Below, one piece after another: positions 1-8,495 of a stretch of DNA of 64,000 nt. The DNA is from Anoxybacillus sp050480245 (lineage in GTDB: Bacteria; Bacillota; Bacilli; Bacillales; Anoxybacillaceae): assembly GCA_050480245.1 (NCBI GenBank), contig JBCNEQ010000055.1. One strand, 5' to 3'. The position numbers and the translations under genes are program-made. The stretch's first letter is position 1. The number at the start of each line of letters is the position of its first letter. The notes beneath the pieces were generated by a model. It saw nothing but the letters and a program-made list of their open reading frames with translations, had not been told where the DNA came from and did not search any database.

Positions 1-1161
1 TTCTTCACGCGCCTGAAACGCACGAATCGCCTTTTTAATTAACATCGTTGCAACATCTGGGTTTTCATTTAAAAAGTACGTCAGCTGCTCGCTAACGACC
101 GCTTCGACTATGGAACGAGCCTCAGGTGTTCCTAGTTTTCCTTTCGTTTGTCCTTCAAATTGCAAGAGCGCTTCAGGAATACGAACCGATACAATGGCAG
201 ATAGTCCTTCACGAATGTCTGCACCTTCTAAATTTTTATCTCGTTCTTTCAATAAACCTGCTTTTCGTGCATATTCGTTAAACACGCGAGTCATGGCCGT
301 TTTAGCTCCAATTTCATGCGTTCCCCCGTCTTTTGTTCGCACATGGTTAACAAACGAAAGCATATGCTCTGCATAACCGTCATGAAATTGGAAGGCAAAC
401 TCTACTTCAATGCCGTTTTGCTCACCGCTAAAAAATACGACAGGATGTAACACATCTTTTTCTTCGTTTAAATATTTTACAAACGCCTCAATTCCACTTT
501 CATAGTAAAATGTATCATGTAAACCTGTTCGTTCATCATATAATTCGATTTTTAAGCCCTTTAATAAAAATGCAGATTCACGCAAACGCTCACTAATCGT
601 TTCATAATGAAACGTTGTCGTACTAAAAATCGTTGGATCCGGTTTAAATCGAATTGTCGTTCCTGTTTGTTTTGTTACTCCAATTCTCTCCAGGGTAGTC
701 ACAGGTTTTCCACCATGTTCAAACCGTTGGTAGTACACAAATCCGTCACGTTGAATCGTCACTTCTAACCATTCAGATAAAGCGTTCACAACAGAGGCGC
801 CAACGCCATGCAAACCGCCACTCGTTTTATATCCTCCCTGACCAAACTTTCCGCCTGCATGTAAAACCGTTAAAATGACTTCTGGGGTTGGTTTTCCTAA
901 TTTATGCATACCTGTAGGCATCCCACGTCCTTCATCTTGGACGCTTACACTTTGATCACTATGTATCGTTACAACAATGCGTCTCCCATATCCTGCGAGC
1001 GCCTCATCGACCGCATTATCAACAATTTCATATACGAGATGATGCAGACCGCGACTATCTGTACTTCCGATATACATGCCCGGTCGTTTACGAACAGCTT
1101 CTAATCCTTCCAACACTTGAATCGTATCTTCGTTATATGTAAGAAGTTGTTTATCTGTCAC
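1..1161 (-). CDS. parE: DNA topoisomerase IV subunit B, 5' part (partial)
   Basis: N-terminal 387 codons of the ATPase subunit of topoisomerase IV, which unlinks daughter chromosomes; the gene runs off the left edge. The start of the protein reads VTDKQLLTYNEDTIQVLEGL and continues into the GHKL-type sequence (RKRPGMYIG, then VDNAVDEALAGYG), as in ParE/GyrB. The frame stays open to base 1, ending AFQAREE. I chose the GTG at 1161 because AAAGGGG lies about 7 nt upstream; the ATG two codons earlier is too close to it. Assigned to ParE rather than GyrB from the neighbouring yneT and plsY, the Bacillus parE context. A LexA-type box lies just upstream. parC would be expected beyond the window. Confidence 0.93.
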   Translation of the reverse strand, partial: MTDKQLLTYNEDTIQVLEGLEAVRKRPGMYIGSTDSRGLHHLVYEIVDNAVDEALAGYGRRIVVTIHSDQSVSVQDEGRGMPTGMHKLGKPTPEVILTVLHAGGKFGQGGYKTSGGLHGVGASVVNALSEWLEVTIQRDGFVYYQRFEHGGKPVTTLERIGVTKQTGTTIRFKPDPTIFSTTTFHYETISERLRESAFLLKGLKIELYDERTGLHDTFYYESGIEAFVKYLNEEKDVLHPVVFFSGEQNGIEVEFAFQFHDGYAEHMLSFVNHVRTKDGGTHEIGAKTAMTRVFNEYARKAGLLKERDKNLEGADIREGLSAIVSVRIPEALLQFEGQTKGKLGTPEARSIVEAVVSEQLTYFLNENPDVATMLIKKAIRAFQAREE

Positions 1162-1182
1162 AATCATTCCCCTTTCACAACA

Positions 1183-1196
1183 AGAACATTTGTTTC
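1183..1196 (-). promoter_or_regulatory. LexA (SOS) box upstream of parE
   Basis: AGAACATTTGTTTC, close to the Firmicute LexA consensus CGAACNNNNGTTCG, 22 nt upstream of the parE start. It has the same GAAC-N4-GTT core as the boxes between yneA and lexA at 48.1 kb. SOS control of parEC has been reported in Bacillus; occupancy here is inferred. Confidence 0.6.
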
Positions 1197-1253
1197 TATT
1201 TTTTTGACTTTCTCTATTTTAACATACATTCGTAAAACGTCCAACGTCATGAA

Positions 1254-1287
1254 GAAAAAGAACGACCATTACAAAAGAATGGTCGTT
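1254..1287 (-). terminator. Intrinsic terminator of yneT
   Basis: Ten-base stem AACGACCATT/AATGGTCGTT with a seven-base loop. Reading on the minus strand it is followed by CTTTTTC. It sits directly after the yneT stop and separates it from the parE promoter region. Confidence 0.8.
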
Positions 1288-1288
1288 T

Positions 1289-1693
1289 TTAACGTGTGAG
1301 CGCATGTTCTACTTTGATGCAGCGATCCATCACAACCGTATAGCCTTTTTCTGTTAAGTCACGGTACACTTCTTCATCATACACACCTAATTGCGCCCAA
1401 AACACGTCTGCATCCATTCGGACAAATTGATCAGCAATTTCACGTAGATGTTCGGAGCGTCGAAACACATTAACAATATCTACATGCCCTTCAATATCTG
1501 TTAATGTCGCGACGGCTGGGATACCTTCCCATTCTTTAATGAGCGGGTTGACCGGAATAATTTCATACCCTGCTTCTTTCATCGCTTTCGCAACCATGTA
1601 AGATGTGCGCTCCGGACGATCTGACAGTCCTACCACAGCAATTCGCTTTGCTTTGTTTAAAATTTGTTTGATTTGTTCACGACTTGGATTCAT
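1289..1693 (-). CDS. yneT: CoA-binding domain protein YneT
   Basis: 134-residue single-domain protein of the CoA_binding Rossmann family (YneT/YccU type). The N-terminal nucleotide-binding segment IAVVGLSDRPERTSYMVAK (residues about 18-36) is typical, followed by IIPVNPLIKEWEGIP and the VDIVNVFRR segment. No catalytic domain is attached, so it probably binds CoA or an acyl-CoA; the substrate is unknown. ATG start preceded by GGGAGGCAG. It lies between parE and the divergent plsY, as in Bacillus, and ends in its own terminator. Confidence 0.85.
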   Translation of the reverse strand: MNPSREQIKQILNKAKRIAVVGLSDRPERTSYMVAKAMKEAGYEIIPVNPLIKEWEGIPAVATLTDIEGHVDIVNVFRRSEHLREIADQFVRMDADVFWAQLGVYDEEVYRDLTEKGYTVVMDRCIKVEHALTR

Positions 1694-1826
1694 ATCATCT
1701 GCCTCCCATGATAAACTAGTATTTCTTCATATAAAAAAATAATCCTGCCTTCATTTTTTAAAAAAGCGTGTTACAATAAAAGCATGACCTCCATACGAGG
1801 TAATACTAATGAAGTAAAGGGTGCAT

Positions 1827-2411
1827 ATGATGTCCATTTTGCTTATGATCATTGGTTATTTACTTGGTTCAATTCCGTTCGCGTTGCTCGTTGGAAAAAT
1901 TGGATACGGAATTGATATACGCGAACATGGAAGTGGCAATTTAGGCGGAACAAATACGTTTCGCGTGCTCGGTGTAAAAGCGGGATTAGTTGTTACAATT
2001 GCCGACATTTTAAAAGGAACGTTAGCCGCAAGCCTACCTTTATTGTTTTCTGTCGATATTCATCCGCTTATTACAGGAATGTGTGCCGTATTTGGTCATA
2101 CATATCCAATATTCGCGCAATTTCGCGGTGGAAAAGCGGTTGCTACATCTGGTGGAGTATTGTTGTTTTATTCGCATGTTCTTTTTATGACGATGTTAGC
2201 CGTCTTTTTGCTCATTTTATATATATCGAAATACGTTTCGCTTTCATCCATGTTAACGGGCGTGTATGCGACCATCTACGCATTCGTGTGGACGGATGAC
2301 GTTCCTTTGCGCATTGTCGTCACCATATTAACGCTTTTTGTATTTTATCGCCACCGAGCAAATATTAAACGAATTTTAAACAAAACTGAACCGAAAGTGA
2401 AGTGGTTATAG
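1827..2411 (+). CDS. plsY: Acyl-phosphate:glycerol-3-phosphate acyltransferase PlsY
   Basis: Integral membrane enzyme that transfers an acyl group from acyl-phosphate to glycerol-3-phosphate, the first acylation of phospholipid synthesis. The conserved loops are present: GYLLGSIPFALLVGK near the N-terminus, EHGSGNLGGTNTFR, HTYPIFAQFRGGKAVATS, and a final RHRANIKRI. About five hydrophobic segments in 194 residues match the family. An upstream GTG at 1821 is in frame, but TAAAGG ends at 1820, so ATG 1827 (or 1830) has the usual spacing. The stop is one base before the next gene, so the two are probably cotranscribed. Confidence 0.95.
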   Translation: MMSILLMIIGYLLGSIPFALLVGKIGYGIDIREHGSGNLGGTNTFRVLGVKAGLVVTIADILKGTLAASLPLLFSVDIHPLITGMCAVFGHTYPIFAQFRGGKAVATSGGVLLFYSHVLFMTMLAVFLLILYISKYVSLSSMLTGVYATIYAFVWTDDVPLRIVVTILTLFVFYRHRANIKRILNKTEPKVKWL

Positions 2412-2412
2412 C

Positions 2413-3777
2413 GTGACAGCATGTCATTTACCAAAAGAATTCACCATGAAAATGAATGCTTTGCTTCGAGACGAAGCGGAGCGTTTTTTTGCGACGTATA
2501 AGGAAGAAAAAATAAATGGTTTACGCGTCAATTCATTGAAAATTTCCCCATCATCATTTTTAAATATAAGTCCATGGAAACTTGAACCTATTCCTTTTTG
2601 TCCAACAGGATTTTATTATTACAACGCTCAACCAGGTAAACATCCATACCATGCGGCTGGGCTATATTACATTCAAGAACCAAGTGCGATGTTTGTAGCA
2701 GAAGTGCTTGCCCCATCTCCAGGAGAGCGAGTGCTGGACTTATGTGCAGCGCCCGGAGGAAAAACGACACAGCTAGCCGCTTTGATGAATAACGAAGGAT
2801 TTTTATTAGCAAACGAAATTCATCCAAAACGCGTAAAAGCTTTATCAGAAAATATTGAGCGACTTGGAATTACAAATGCTGTTGTCACAAATGAAACACC
2901 TGAAAAACTATCGGAAACATTTGAAGGGTTTTTCGATAAAATTTTGGTTGATGCCCCATGTTCAGGTGAAGGGATGTTTCGAAAGGACGAGGAAGCGATT
3001 CAATTTTGGAGTTTAGACCATGTTCAAAAATGTACACAAACACAACGACATATTTTATCGTGCGCTTACAAAATGCTAAATGAAGGTGGAACACTCGTTT
3101 ATTCGACATGCACATTTTCTCCTGAAGAAAATGAACAAATTATCGATTGGTTTTTGACGACTTATGCTGATATCGAATTACTTCCGATCCAAAAAGAACA
3201 TGGCATTCAACCAGGCGTTGCCGATTGGACAACCACAAACAATGAACAAATCGCACATACAGCAAGATTATGGCCTCATCATATAAAAGGGGAAGGCCAT
3301 TTCGTCGCGAAAATGCGCAAACGCGGCGAAGCGAAGCAATGGAATGGGAAATTGGCCACTTCTAACATATCTAAAGCGATGTGGCGCGATTACGAAACGT
3401 TTATGAACGATACGATACGAGCGACAATAAAAGGAACGATGTATGCGTTTGGAACACACTTATTCGCTCTCCCACATCCTTGCCCTCGCTTAGACGGCTT
3501 AAAAGTTATTCGGCCGGGTCTTCACATCGGGGAATGGAAAAAAAATCGCTTTGAACCAAACCATGCTTTGGCGATGGCATTAACAAAACAGCAAGCACAA
3601 GCACATCTTTCTCTTACATTTGAGGAAAGCATCCGATATATGAAAGGAGAAACATTACAAACGAATGGCGATCGTGGTTGGATATTAATGACGATTGAAG
3701 GATATCCACTCGGTTGGGGAAAAGAAGTAAAAGGAGTCGTAAAAAACTTTTATCCTAAAGGGTTACGGGTCAAATAG
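2413..3777 (+). CDS. RsmF-like rRNA (cytosine-C5) methyltransferase
   Basis: 454-residue NOL1/NOP2/Sun family enzyme, likely methylating a cytosine of 16S rRNA. Order of domains: short N-terminal RNA-binding part, SAM-binding motif LDLCAAPGGKT (about 109-117), catalytic motif DAPCSGEGMF with Cys183, and second catalytic YSTCTFSPEEN with Cys233, then a C-terminal RsmF/PUA-like region (KVIRPGLHIGEWK, GYPLGWGKEVKG). The start is GTG at 2413, one base after the plsY stop; ATG codons occur at residues 12 and 14. Ends in a strong bidirectional terminator. Exact target cytosine is not deducible. Confidence 0.9.
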   Translation: MTACHLPKEFTMKMNALLRDEAERFFATYKEEKINGLRVNSLKISPSSFLNISPWKLEPIPFCPTGFYYYNAQPGKHPYHAAGLYYIQEPSAMFVAEVLAPSPGERVLDLCAAPGGKTTQLAALMNNEGFLLANEIHPKRVKALSENIERLGITNAVVTNETPEKLSETFEGFFDKILVDAPCSGEGMFRKDEEAIQFWSLDHVQKCTQTQRHILSCAYKMLNEGGTLVYSTCTFSPEENEQIIDWFLTTYADIELLPIQKEHGIQPGVADWTTTNNEQIAHTARLWPHHIKGEGHFVAKMRKRGEAKQWNGKLATSNISKAMWRDYETFMNDTIRATIKGTMYAFGTHLFALPHPCPRLDGLKVIRPGLHIGEWKKNRFEPNHALAMALTKQQAQAHLSLTFEESIRYMKGETLQTNGDRGWILMTIEGYPLGWGKEVKGVVKNFYPKGLRVK

Positions 3778-3803
3778 GATGTCCCTTGTAGCGAGGGACA
3801 TCC
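3777..3803 (+). terminator. Bidirectional terminator between rsmF-like gene and ypmS
   Basis: Ten-base perfect stem GGATGTCCCT/AGGGACATCC with loop TGTAGCG, followed by TTTATTTT on the plus strand. The stem starts at the last base of the plus-strand stop codon and lies just beyond the end of the convergent ypmS. Confidence 0.85.
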
Positions 3804-3804
3804 T

Positions 3805-4365
3805 TTATTTTGTTATAGTAACTGTAAAAGTGATATCATCTTTATTTAAATCGAACGTTTTCGCTTTTAACACATATCCTTTTTTAATATGGATGTTGCT
3901 TACAACAATGTAGATGCGTTCTTGTTTTGCATCCACTTTCACCCAATTTGGTAAAGAAGCATGCTTATTTATATACCCTAGCACATACGGTACAGGTAAA
4001 TGAAGTTGACCTAACGTCATCGTCGGATGAGCAAGCACAATATTTCCATGTTCATCAACAGTCGGATCAAACGCCATGGCCAAATCGACCGATTTTTCGA
4101 ATATCGGAATGGTGCTTGTTACGTACAGACGATCAGCTAATTGAACATCATAAGATAATTTGCCTGTTTTTCCATGTTTCTGAATATAATCGTTCACTAA
4201 CGTATTAAGATGTTGTTTAGATGTTTGAACAGTAAATATCGGTCCTTCCTTTTTGACATTCGGAATATTTGGAACAGAAGATGGCTGAAACATATAAAAA
4301 AATAATAACACGATCATCAAACCGTTGATTGTTAACAAGCTAAAAAATAAAATTTTCCATTTCAC
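3805..4365 (-). CDS. ypmS: YpmS family protein (DUF2140)
   Basis: 186-residue protein with one N-terminal transmembrane segment (LFFSLLTINGLMIVLLFFYMF) and an extracytoplasmic domain, matching Bacillus YpmS. The conserved VSTIPIFEKSVDLAMAFDP-like stretch and the HASLPNWVKVD region fit the family; no enzyme motif is visible. The start is GTG at 4365 with AAGGAG 8 nt upstream, overlapping the end region of ypmR by close spacing (3 nt). The ypmS-ypmR-sco order is the Bacillus order, so it is a probable envelope protein of unknown function. Confidence 0.85.
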   Translation of the reverse strand: MKWKILFFSLLTINGLMIVLLFFYMFQPSSVPNIPNVKKEGPIFTVQTSKQHLNTLVNDYIQKHGKTGKLSYDVQLADRLYVTSTIPIFEKSVDLAMAFDPTVDEHGNIVLAHPTMTLGQLHLPVPYVLGYINKHASLPNWVKVDAKQERIYIVVSNIHIKKGYVLKAKTFDLNKDDITFTVTITK

Positions 4366-4368
4366 ATT

Positions 4369-5118
4369 TCATTCTCCTTTTATCCACTCGCTACGTTTTT
4401 GCAAGTATTCATATATACGTTGTGCGATTTGTTCATACCCAAGTGCATTTGGATGAAATTGGTCGTCACACAATACATTGTCACGTCCTTCAAATAAATC
4501 CGCAATAGGTACAAACAATGCACGATCATAGCGGGAAATGACTTCCTTACTTCCCTCGTTCCATATGTGCATAATCTTATCCGTTTCCGATATATTAGGA
4601 AAAACCGACGAAAATGGGTTGTATAACCCAACCAATACAATGTAAGCGTCTTTATTTATGTGACGAAGCAACTGCAACTGCTCATCAAGTCGTGAAGCAA
4701 ACGCTTGTTGTTCTTTAACAAACAAATCATATGTTAAAGATAAAAAATGTGAACGAACCACTTTCATAACATCGTTTCCGCCAATCGTAATAAAAATAAG
4801 ATCCGCTTGCTGAATGACCGATTCGTTATTCAACATGACGTCTGCAAGTTGTGTACTACGTAGTCCCCGCTTGCCGAAATTGCTTACAAACACTTTATTC
4901 ACATCGTCACGATTTTCTAAATATTGCTTGATTAATGTAACATATCCTCCTTTCTCATCGCCTACTCCTTCTGTTAATGAATCACCTAACGCCACAACTT
5001 GCAAATCACGCGGCTTCGTTTGTTCTTGTTTATTTTCTTTCGTGATGGTCGTGATGGTTGGTGAAGAAGAACATCCGACTAAACACATACAAAAGAACAG
5101 AAGAAAAAATTTGTTCAC
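4369..5118 (-). CDS. ypmR: SGNH/GDSL hydrolase lipoprotein YpmR
   Basis: 249-residue secreted esterase/lipase-like protein of the SGNH family. Lipoprotein signal peptide with lipobox LVGC (Cys16). Block I VVALGDSLTEGVGD carries the nucleophile Ser47; block II NFGKRG, block III TIGGND with the oxyanion Gly/Asn, and block V DDQFHPN with the catalytic Asp/His pair are all present, so it should be active. Substrate is unknown. It sits directly upstream of ypmS and downstream of the Sco gene, probably on one transcript. Confidence 0.88.
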   Translation of the reverse strand: MNKFFLLFFCMCLVGCSSSPTITTITKENKQEQTKPRDLQVVALGDSLTEGVGDEKGGYVTLIKQYLENRDDVNKVFVSNFGKRGLRSTQLADVMLNNESVIQQADLIFITIGGNDVMKVVRSHFLSLTYDLFVKEQQAFASRLDEQLQLLRHINKDAYIVLVGLYNPFSSVFPNISETDKIMHIWNEGSKEVISRYDRALFVPIADLFEGRDNVLCDDQFHPNALGYEQIAQRIYEYLQKRSEWIKGE

Positions 5119-5183
5119 ATGTAATCCCCTCTCTATAAAAGAAAAGACAAAAATGACAGGGTTATCATTTTTGCCTGCATGTT

Positions 5184-5756
5184 CTATTCTTGTAACATGT
5201 CAATATGTTTTAAAATTTCTTCGTAAGGTACGTTATTTAAACCACTATAATACTTAACAATTGTTCCGTTTTGATCAACAAGATAAAAATCTGTACCGTG
5301 AATAACTTGATCTCCTTCTTGCGGCTTTTTTACAACGGCTTTAAAGTTTTTTTGAGCAAAACGTTCAATGTCTTGTTGCGTGTATCCTGTAAGCAAATGC
5401 CAATTACTTAAATCTCCTTGAAACTTCTTTATATACGCTTTGAGCTCCTCTGGTGTATCATGCTCAGGATCTACACTAAATGAAACAAAATGAACGTCTA
5501 ACCCTTCTTCTTTTGCCATCTTTTGCAGTTTTGCCATATTTGCTGTCATTGGTGGGCACACATCAGCGCATCGTGTAAAAATAAAATCAGCTACCCACAC
5601 TTTTCCTTTCAAATCAGCTAGACCAAATGTTTGACCATTTTGATCAGTAAATGCAAAATCTTCAATCGGCCAATTTTTTGCATCTGGAATCGATTGTTGG
5701 CAAGCAACAAGCAAGGTTAATAACAGAACGGACAACCATAAACGTACACGTCTCAA
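5184..5756 (-). CDS. ypmQ: Sco1/SenC copper-binding lipoprotein (BsSco, YpmQ)
   Basis: Assembly factor for the CuA centre of cytochrome c oxidase. Lipoprotein signal LLTLLVAC (Cys19) anchors a thioredoxin-fold domain with the copper-binding CADVCPP (Cys63, Cys67) and the distal His153 in VIHGTDFYLVD, the three expected copper ligands. 190 residues is normal length. Start codon is TTG at 5756 with GGAGGAG 6 nt upstream; no ATG is better placed. Thirteen bases separate it from degV upstream, so they may be cotranscribed. Confidence 0.9.
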   Translation of the reverse strand: MRRVRLWLSVLLLTLLVACQQSIPDAKNWPIEDFAFTDQNGQTFGLADLKGKVWVADFIFTRCADVCPPMTANMAKLQKMAKEEGLDVHFVSFSVDPEHDTPEELKAYIKKFQGDLSNWHLLTGYTQQDIERFAQKNFKAVVKKPQEGDQVIHGTDFYLVDQNGTIVKYYSGLNNVPYEEILKHIDMLQE

Positions 5757-5768
5757 CGATAACTCCTC

Positions 5769-6611
5769 CTACCCCGTATAGTACATAAATCCAATTGCCC
5801 CTGGACCTGTGTGCACAGAAATAATCGGGGTTGTATACACAATTTCAGTTTGTGTCCATCCTGTTGCTTCCGCAATCGACTGCTTTAATCGTTCGCTTAA
5901 ATCAAGTGCATCGGCATGAGCAATCCCTACGGCTCGGATCGTTTTTCCTTTCGTATGTTCAACAAACTGATTTGTTAAATATTTAACGATTTGAGACTGA
6001 CTACGCACTTTTGTTGCTGGTGTGTATACCCCATCTTCTAATGAAGCGATCGGTTTAATGTTCAATAGCGAACCAATCATTGCTTTTCCTCGTCCAATTC
6101 GTCCACCTTTGACGAGGTTTTCAAGCGTATCAACAACGACGAATAAATGTGTATTTGCGCGGATCGCATCAAGACGTGAAACAATTTCTGCTACCGTTTT
6201 TCCTTCAGCAGCCATTTTTGCCGCTTCTAACACTTGAAAGCCAAGCGCAAGGGAAATGAAACGCGAATCGATGACTGTGACGTTCGCCTTTGTCATAGCC
6301 GCTGCGCTTTCCGCTGAACGCACAGTACCGCTCATTCCACCTGTCATATGAATCGAGATGACATCATATCCTGCTTCACCTAATTCATCGTACACTTGTA
6401 AAAACTGACCTGTAGACGGTTGGGAACTTTTTGGTAGCTCATCTGCCTGCTTCATTTTTTCAATAAATTGCTGTGGAGTTAAGTCAATGCCATCTAAATA
6501 TGTTTGACCATCAATGGAGATAGATAATGGTACAACACGAATGTCCCACGTCTCCATTTGCTCTTTTGACAAATCGACTGTAGAATCTGTCACAATCTTT
6601 ACTTTACTCAT
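5769..6611 (-). CDS. DegV family fatty-acid-binding protein
   Basis: 280-residue DegV-fold protein. It begins with the typical VKIVTDSTVDLSKEQ, followed by GIDLTPQQFIEKM, the ligand-contacting KSSQPSTGQF, and GGMSGTVRSAESAA. In Firmicutes such proteins (FakB type) present bound fatty acids to the kinase FakA; which fatty acid is not deducible. I chose ATG 6611 (AGGAAG 8 nt upstream) over the GTG three codons earlier, which overlaps the ribosome-binding site. Several DegV paralogues usually occur per Bacillaceae genome. Confidence 0.9.
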   Translation of the reverse strand: MSKVKIVTDSTVDLSKEQMETWDIRVVPLSISIDGQTYLDGIDLTPQQFIEKMKQADELPKSSQPSTGQFLQVYDELGEAGYDVISIHMTGGMSGTVRSAESAAAMTKANVTVIDSRFISLALGFQVLEAAKMAAEGKTVAEIVSRLDAIRANTHLFVVVDTLENLVKGGRIGRGKAMIGSLLNIKPIASLEDGVYTPATKVRSQSQIVKYLTNQFVEHTKGKTIRAVGIAHADALDLSERLKQSIAEATGWTQTEIVYTTPIISVHTGPGAIGFMYYTG

Positions 6612-6712
6612 TTTCTTCACTTCCTATATGTCATTCTAAAATTTTCGTACGGTGAAATTATATAATAAAATCCTCCGATATGTCGCCAGTTTCATAAAAT
6701 TTTTTGTAAAAA

Positions 6713-6745
6713 AAAGAGCTGATTTGCACATTAGCAAAACAGCTC
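6713..6745 (-). terminator. Terminator of ypmP
   Basis: Imperfect stem pairing GAGCTGATTTGC with GCAAAACAGCTC. On the minus strand it is followed by TTTTTTT, directly after the ypmP stop. Confidence 0.75.
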
Positions 6746-6754
6746 CTTAACCAT

Positions 6755-7006
6755 TTATGCATTGTTTTTCAAAATTTCAGATTTAAATATTTGTTCGTAT
6801 ACCGGCCACTTTAACACACGCTTTAAGTATTCTTTAAACGAGTATACCTTTTTCGGATGTTGGTTCGCATACACTTGCGCAATAAACATTTGTAATCTTA
6901 CTTTTACAATAAATTGATAAGGGTTATCGTCCTCCAATAACGGAATTTCGATAATTTTTACTTTTTGCCCATCTCCGTTTTTAAACTCTAGGCTTTTAAA
7001 TAACAA
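6755..7006 (-). CDS. ypmP: DUF2535 protein YpmP
   Basis: 83-residue cytoplasmic protein matching the short YpmP/DUF2535 family of Bacillus (MLFKSLEFKNGDGQKVKI at the start, FKEYLKRVLKWPVYE near the end). Function unknown. The start is TTG at 7006 with GAGGA upstream; this matches the usual N-terminus of the family. Located between ilvA and degV as in Bacillus, with its own terminator. Confidence 0.8.
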   Translation of the reverse strand: MLFKSLEFKNGDGQKVKIIEIPLLEDDNPYQFIVKVRLQMFIAQVYANQHPKKVYSFKEYLKRVLKWPVYEQIFKSEILKNNA

Positions 7007-7103
7007 AATATCAATCCTCTTTTTTGACCGATTTACTTACATTATACACGATTTTTAAGTTGAAGTATGTTACATTTCGTCGTTAATTTATAAAAAATTT
7101 TTG

Positions 7104-8372
7104 TCAAATAAGCAAATGAAATAAGCTACTATCTTTATTTACTTCCATAAACGGGAACCCTTTTTTCTTCATTCGTTCAACAAGCGGACCATAATCTTCG
7201 CGACATTTTAATTCGACACCAACGAGAGCCGGCCCACTATCTTTATTGTTTTTTTTCGTATATTCAAAAAGTGTAATATCATCCGTTGGCCCTAACACTT
7301 CGTCAAGAAATTCTCGTAAAGCTCCAGCCCGTTGTGGAAAGTTCACAATAAAATAGTGTTGTAGCCCTTCATAAATCATAGACCGCTCTTTAATTTCTTG
7401 CATGCGTCCAATATCGTTGTTTCCTCCACTAATAATGCAAACAACGGTCTTACCGCGGATTTGCTCTTTATATAAATCAAGCGCGGCCAACGGCAACGCT
7501 CCAGCAGGTTCGACAACAATCGCATTCTCATTATAAAGTTGCAAAATCGTCGTACATACTTTTCCTTCAGGAACGACGACAATATCGTCAACAAGCTCTT
7601 TCGCTAACGCAAATGTTTTTTCACCCACACGCTTAACCGCCGCACCGTCTACAAACGGATCAATATCACTTAAAGTAACCACTTCTTTTGCTTCGAATGA
7701 TTTTTTCATTGACGGTGCTCCTTCAGGTTCAATACCGATAAGCTTTGTTGCCGGAGAAATACTTTTCATATATGTGCCGACACCAGAAATGAGCCCCCCT
7801 CCACCGATGCTTGCAAACACATAATCAATCGGTTCTTCACAATCATTTAAAATTTCCACACCAACCGTCCCTTGACCTGCGATGACAGCTTCATCATCAA
7901 ATGGGTGGATAAACGTTCGCTGCTCTTGCTTTGCACAAATGAGTGCCTGTCCATAAGAATCGTCAAATGTATCGCCGACTAAAATAATATCGACAAACTC
8001 CCGCCCGAAAAATTGTACTTGTGATACTTTTTGTCTCGGAGTTGTAGAAGGCATATAAATTTTCCCATGCACACCGAGCGCTCGACACGAATAAGCAACT
8101 CCTTGTGCGTGATTACCTGCACTTGCACAAACAATTCCGTTTTTCTTTTCTTCTTCACGTAAACTTTTCATGCGATAATATGCTCCACGAATTTTAAACG
8201 ATCGAACGACTTGTAAATCTTCACGTTTCAAATATACATGGCAACCATAACGTTCTGAAAGTAATTCATTTTTTTGTAAAGGGGTATGATACACGACATC
8301 TTTTAACGTTTGATAAGCAATTAAAATATCTTCTACATATACACCTTGTTTTCGTTTCACTTGTTGTTCCAT
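7104..8372 (-). CDS. ilvA: Threonine ammonia-lyase, biosynthetic
   Basis: PLP enzyme that deaminates threonine to 2-oxobutanoate, the first committed step to isoleucine. 422 residues. PLP lysine in VVRSFKIRGAYYRM, substrate loop ASAGNHAQGVAYS, and the phosphate-binding glycine loop SIGGGGLISGVG are present; the C-terminus carries a single ACT-like regulatory domain (HYFIVNFPQRAGALREFL), as in Bacillus IlvA. A promoter overlapped by a CodY-type box lies upstream, which fits branched-chain amino-acid control. Confidence 0.95.
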   Translation of the reverse strand: MEQQVKRKQGVYVEDILIAYQTLKDVVYHTPLQKNELLSERYGCHVYLKREDLQVVRSFKIRGAYYRMKSLREEEKKNGIVCASAGNHAQGVAYSCRALGVHGKIYMPSTTPRQKVSQVQFFGREFVDIILVGDTFDDSYGQALICAKQEQRTFIHPFDDEAVIAGQGTVGVEILNDCEEPIDYVFASIGGGGLISGVGTYMKSISPATKLIGIEPEGAPSMKKSFEAKEVVTLSDIDPFVDGAAVKRVGEKTFALAKELVDDIVVVPEGKVCTTILQLYNENAIVVEPAGALPLAALDLYKEQIRGKTVVCIISGGNNDIGRMQEIKERSMIYEGLQHYFIVNFPQRAGALREFLDEVLGPTDDITLFEYTKKNNKDSGPALVGVELKCREDYGPLVERMKKKGFPFMEVNKDSSLFHLLI

Positions 8373-8430
8373 CTTCTCATTTCCTTTCCGTTTATAATTT
8401 CGGTGTCAAAATTATGTTATTCTAAAATAT

Positions 8431-8458
8431 ATCATATTTTCGGATAAAGAAAAGTAAA
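8431..8458 (-). promoter_or_regulatory. SigA-type promoter of ilvA
   Basis: On the minus strand: -35 TTTACT (8458-8453), 16-nt spacer, -10 TATGAT (8436-8431). It is about 60 nt upstream of the ilvA start and overlaps a CodY-type box at the -35. Confidence 0.6.
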
Positions 8459-8471
8459 TTTTCTAAAAATT
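8457..8471 (-). promoter_or_regulatory. CodY-type box upstream of ilvA
   Basis: AATTTTTAGAAAATT, 14 of 15 matches to the CodY consensus AATTTTCWGAAAATT. It abuts the -35 of the ilvA promoter, a position suited to repression when branched-chain amino acids and GTP are plentiful. Confidence 0.65.
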
Positions 8472-8495
8472 ATTTAGAAAGATGAAGCTCGCTTA

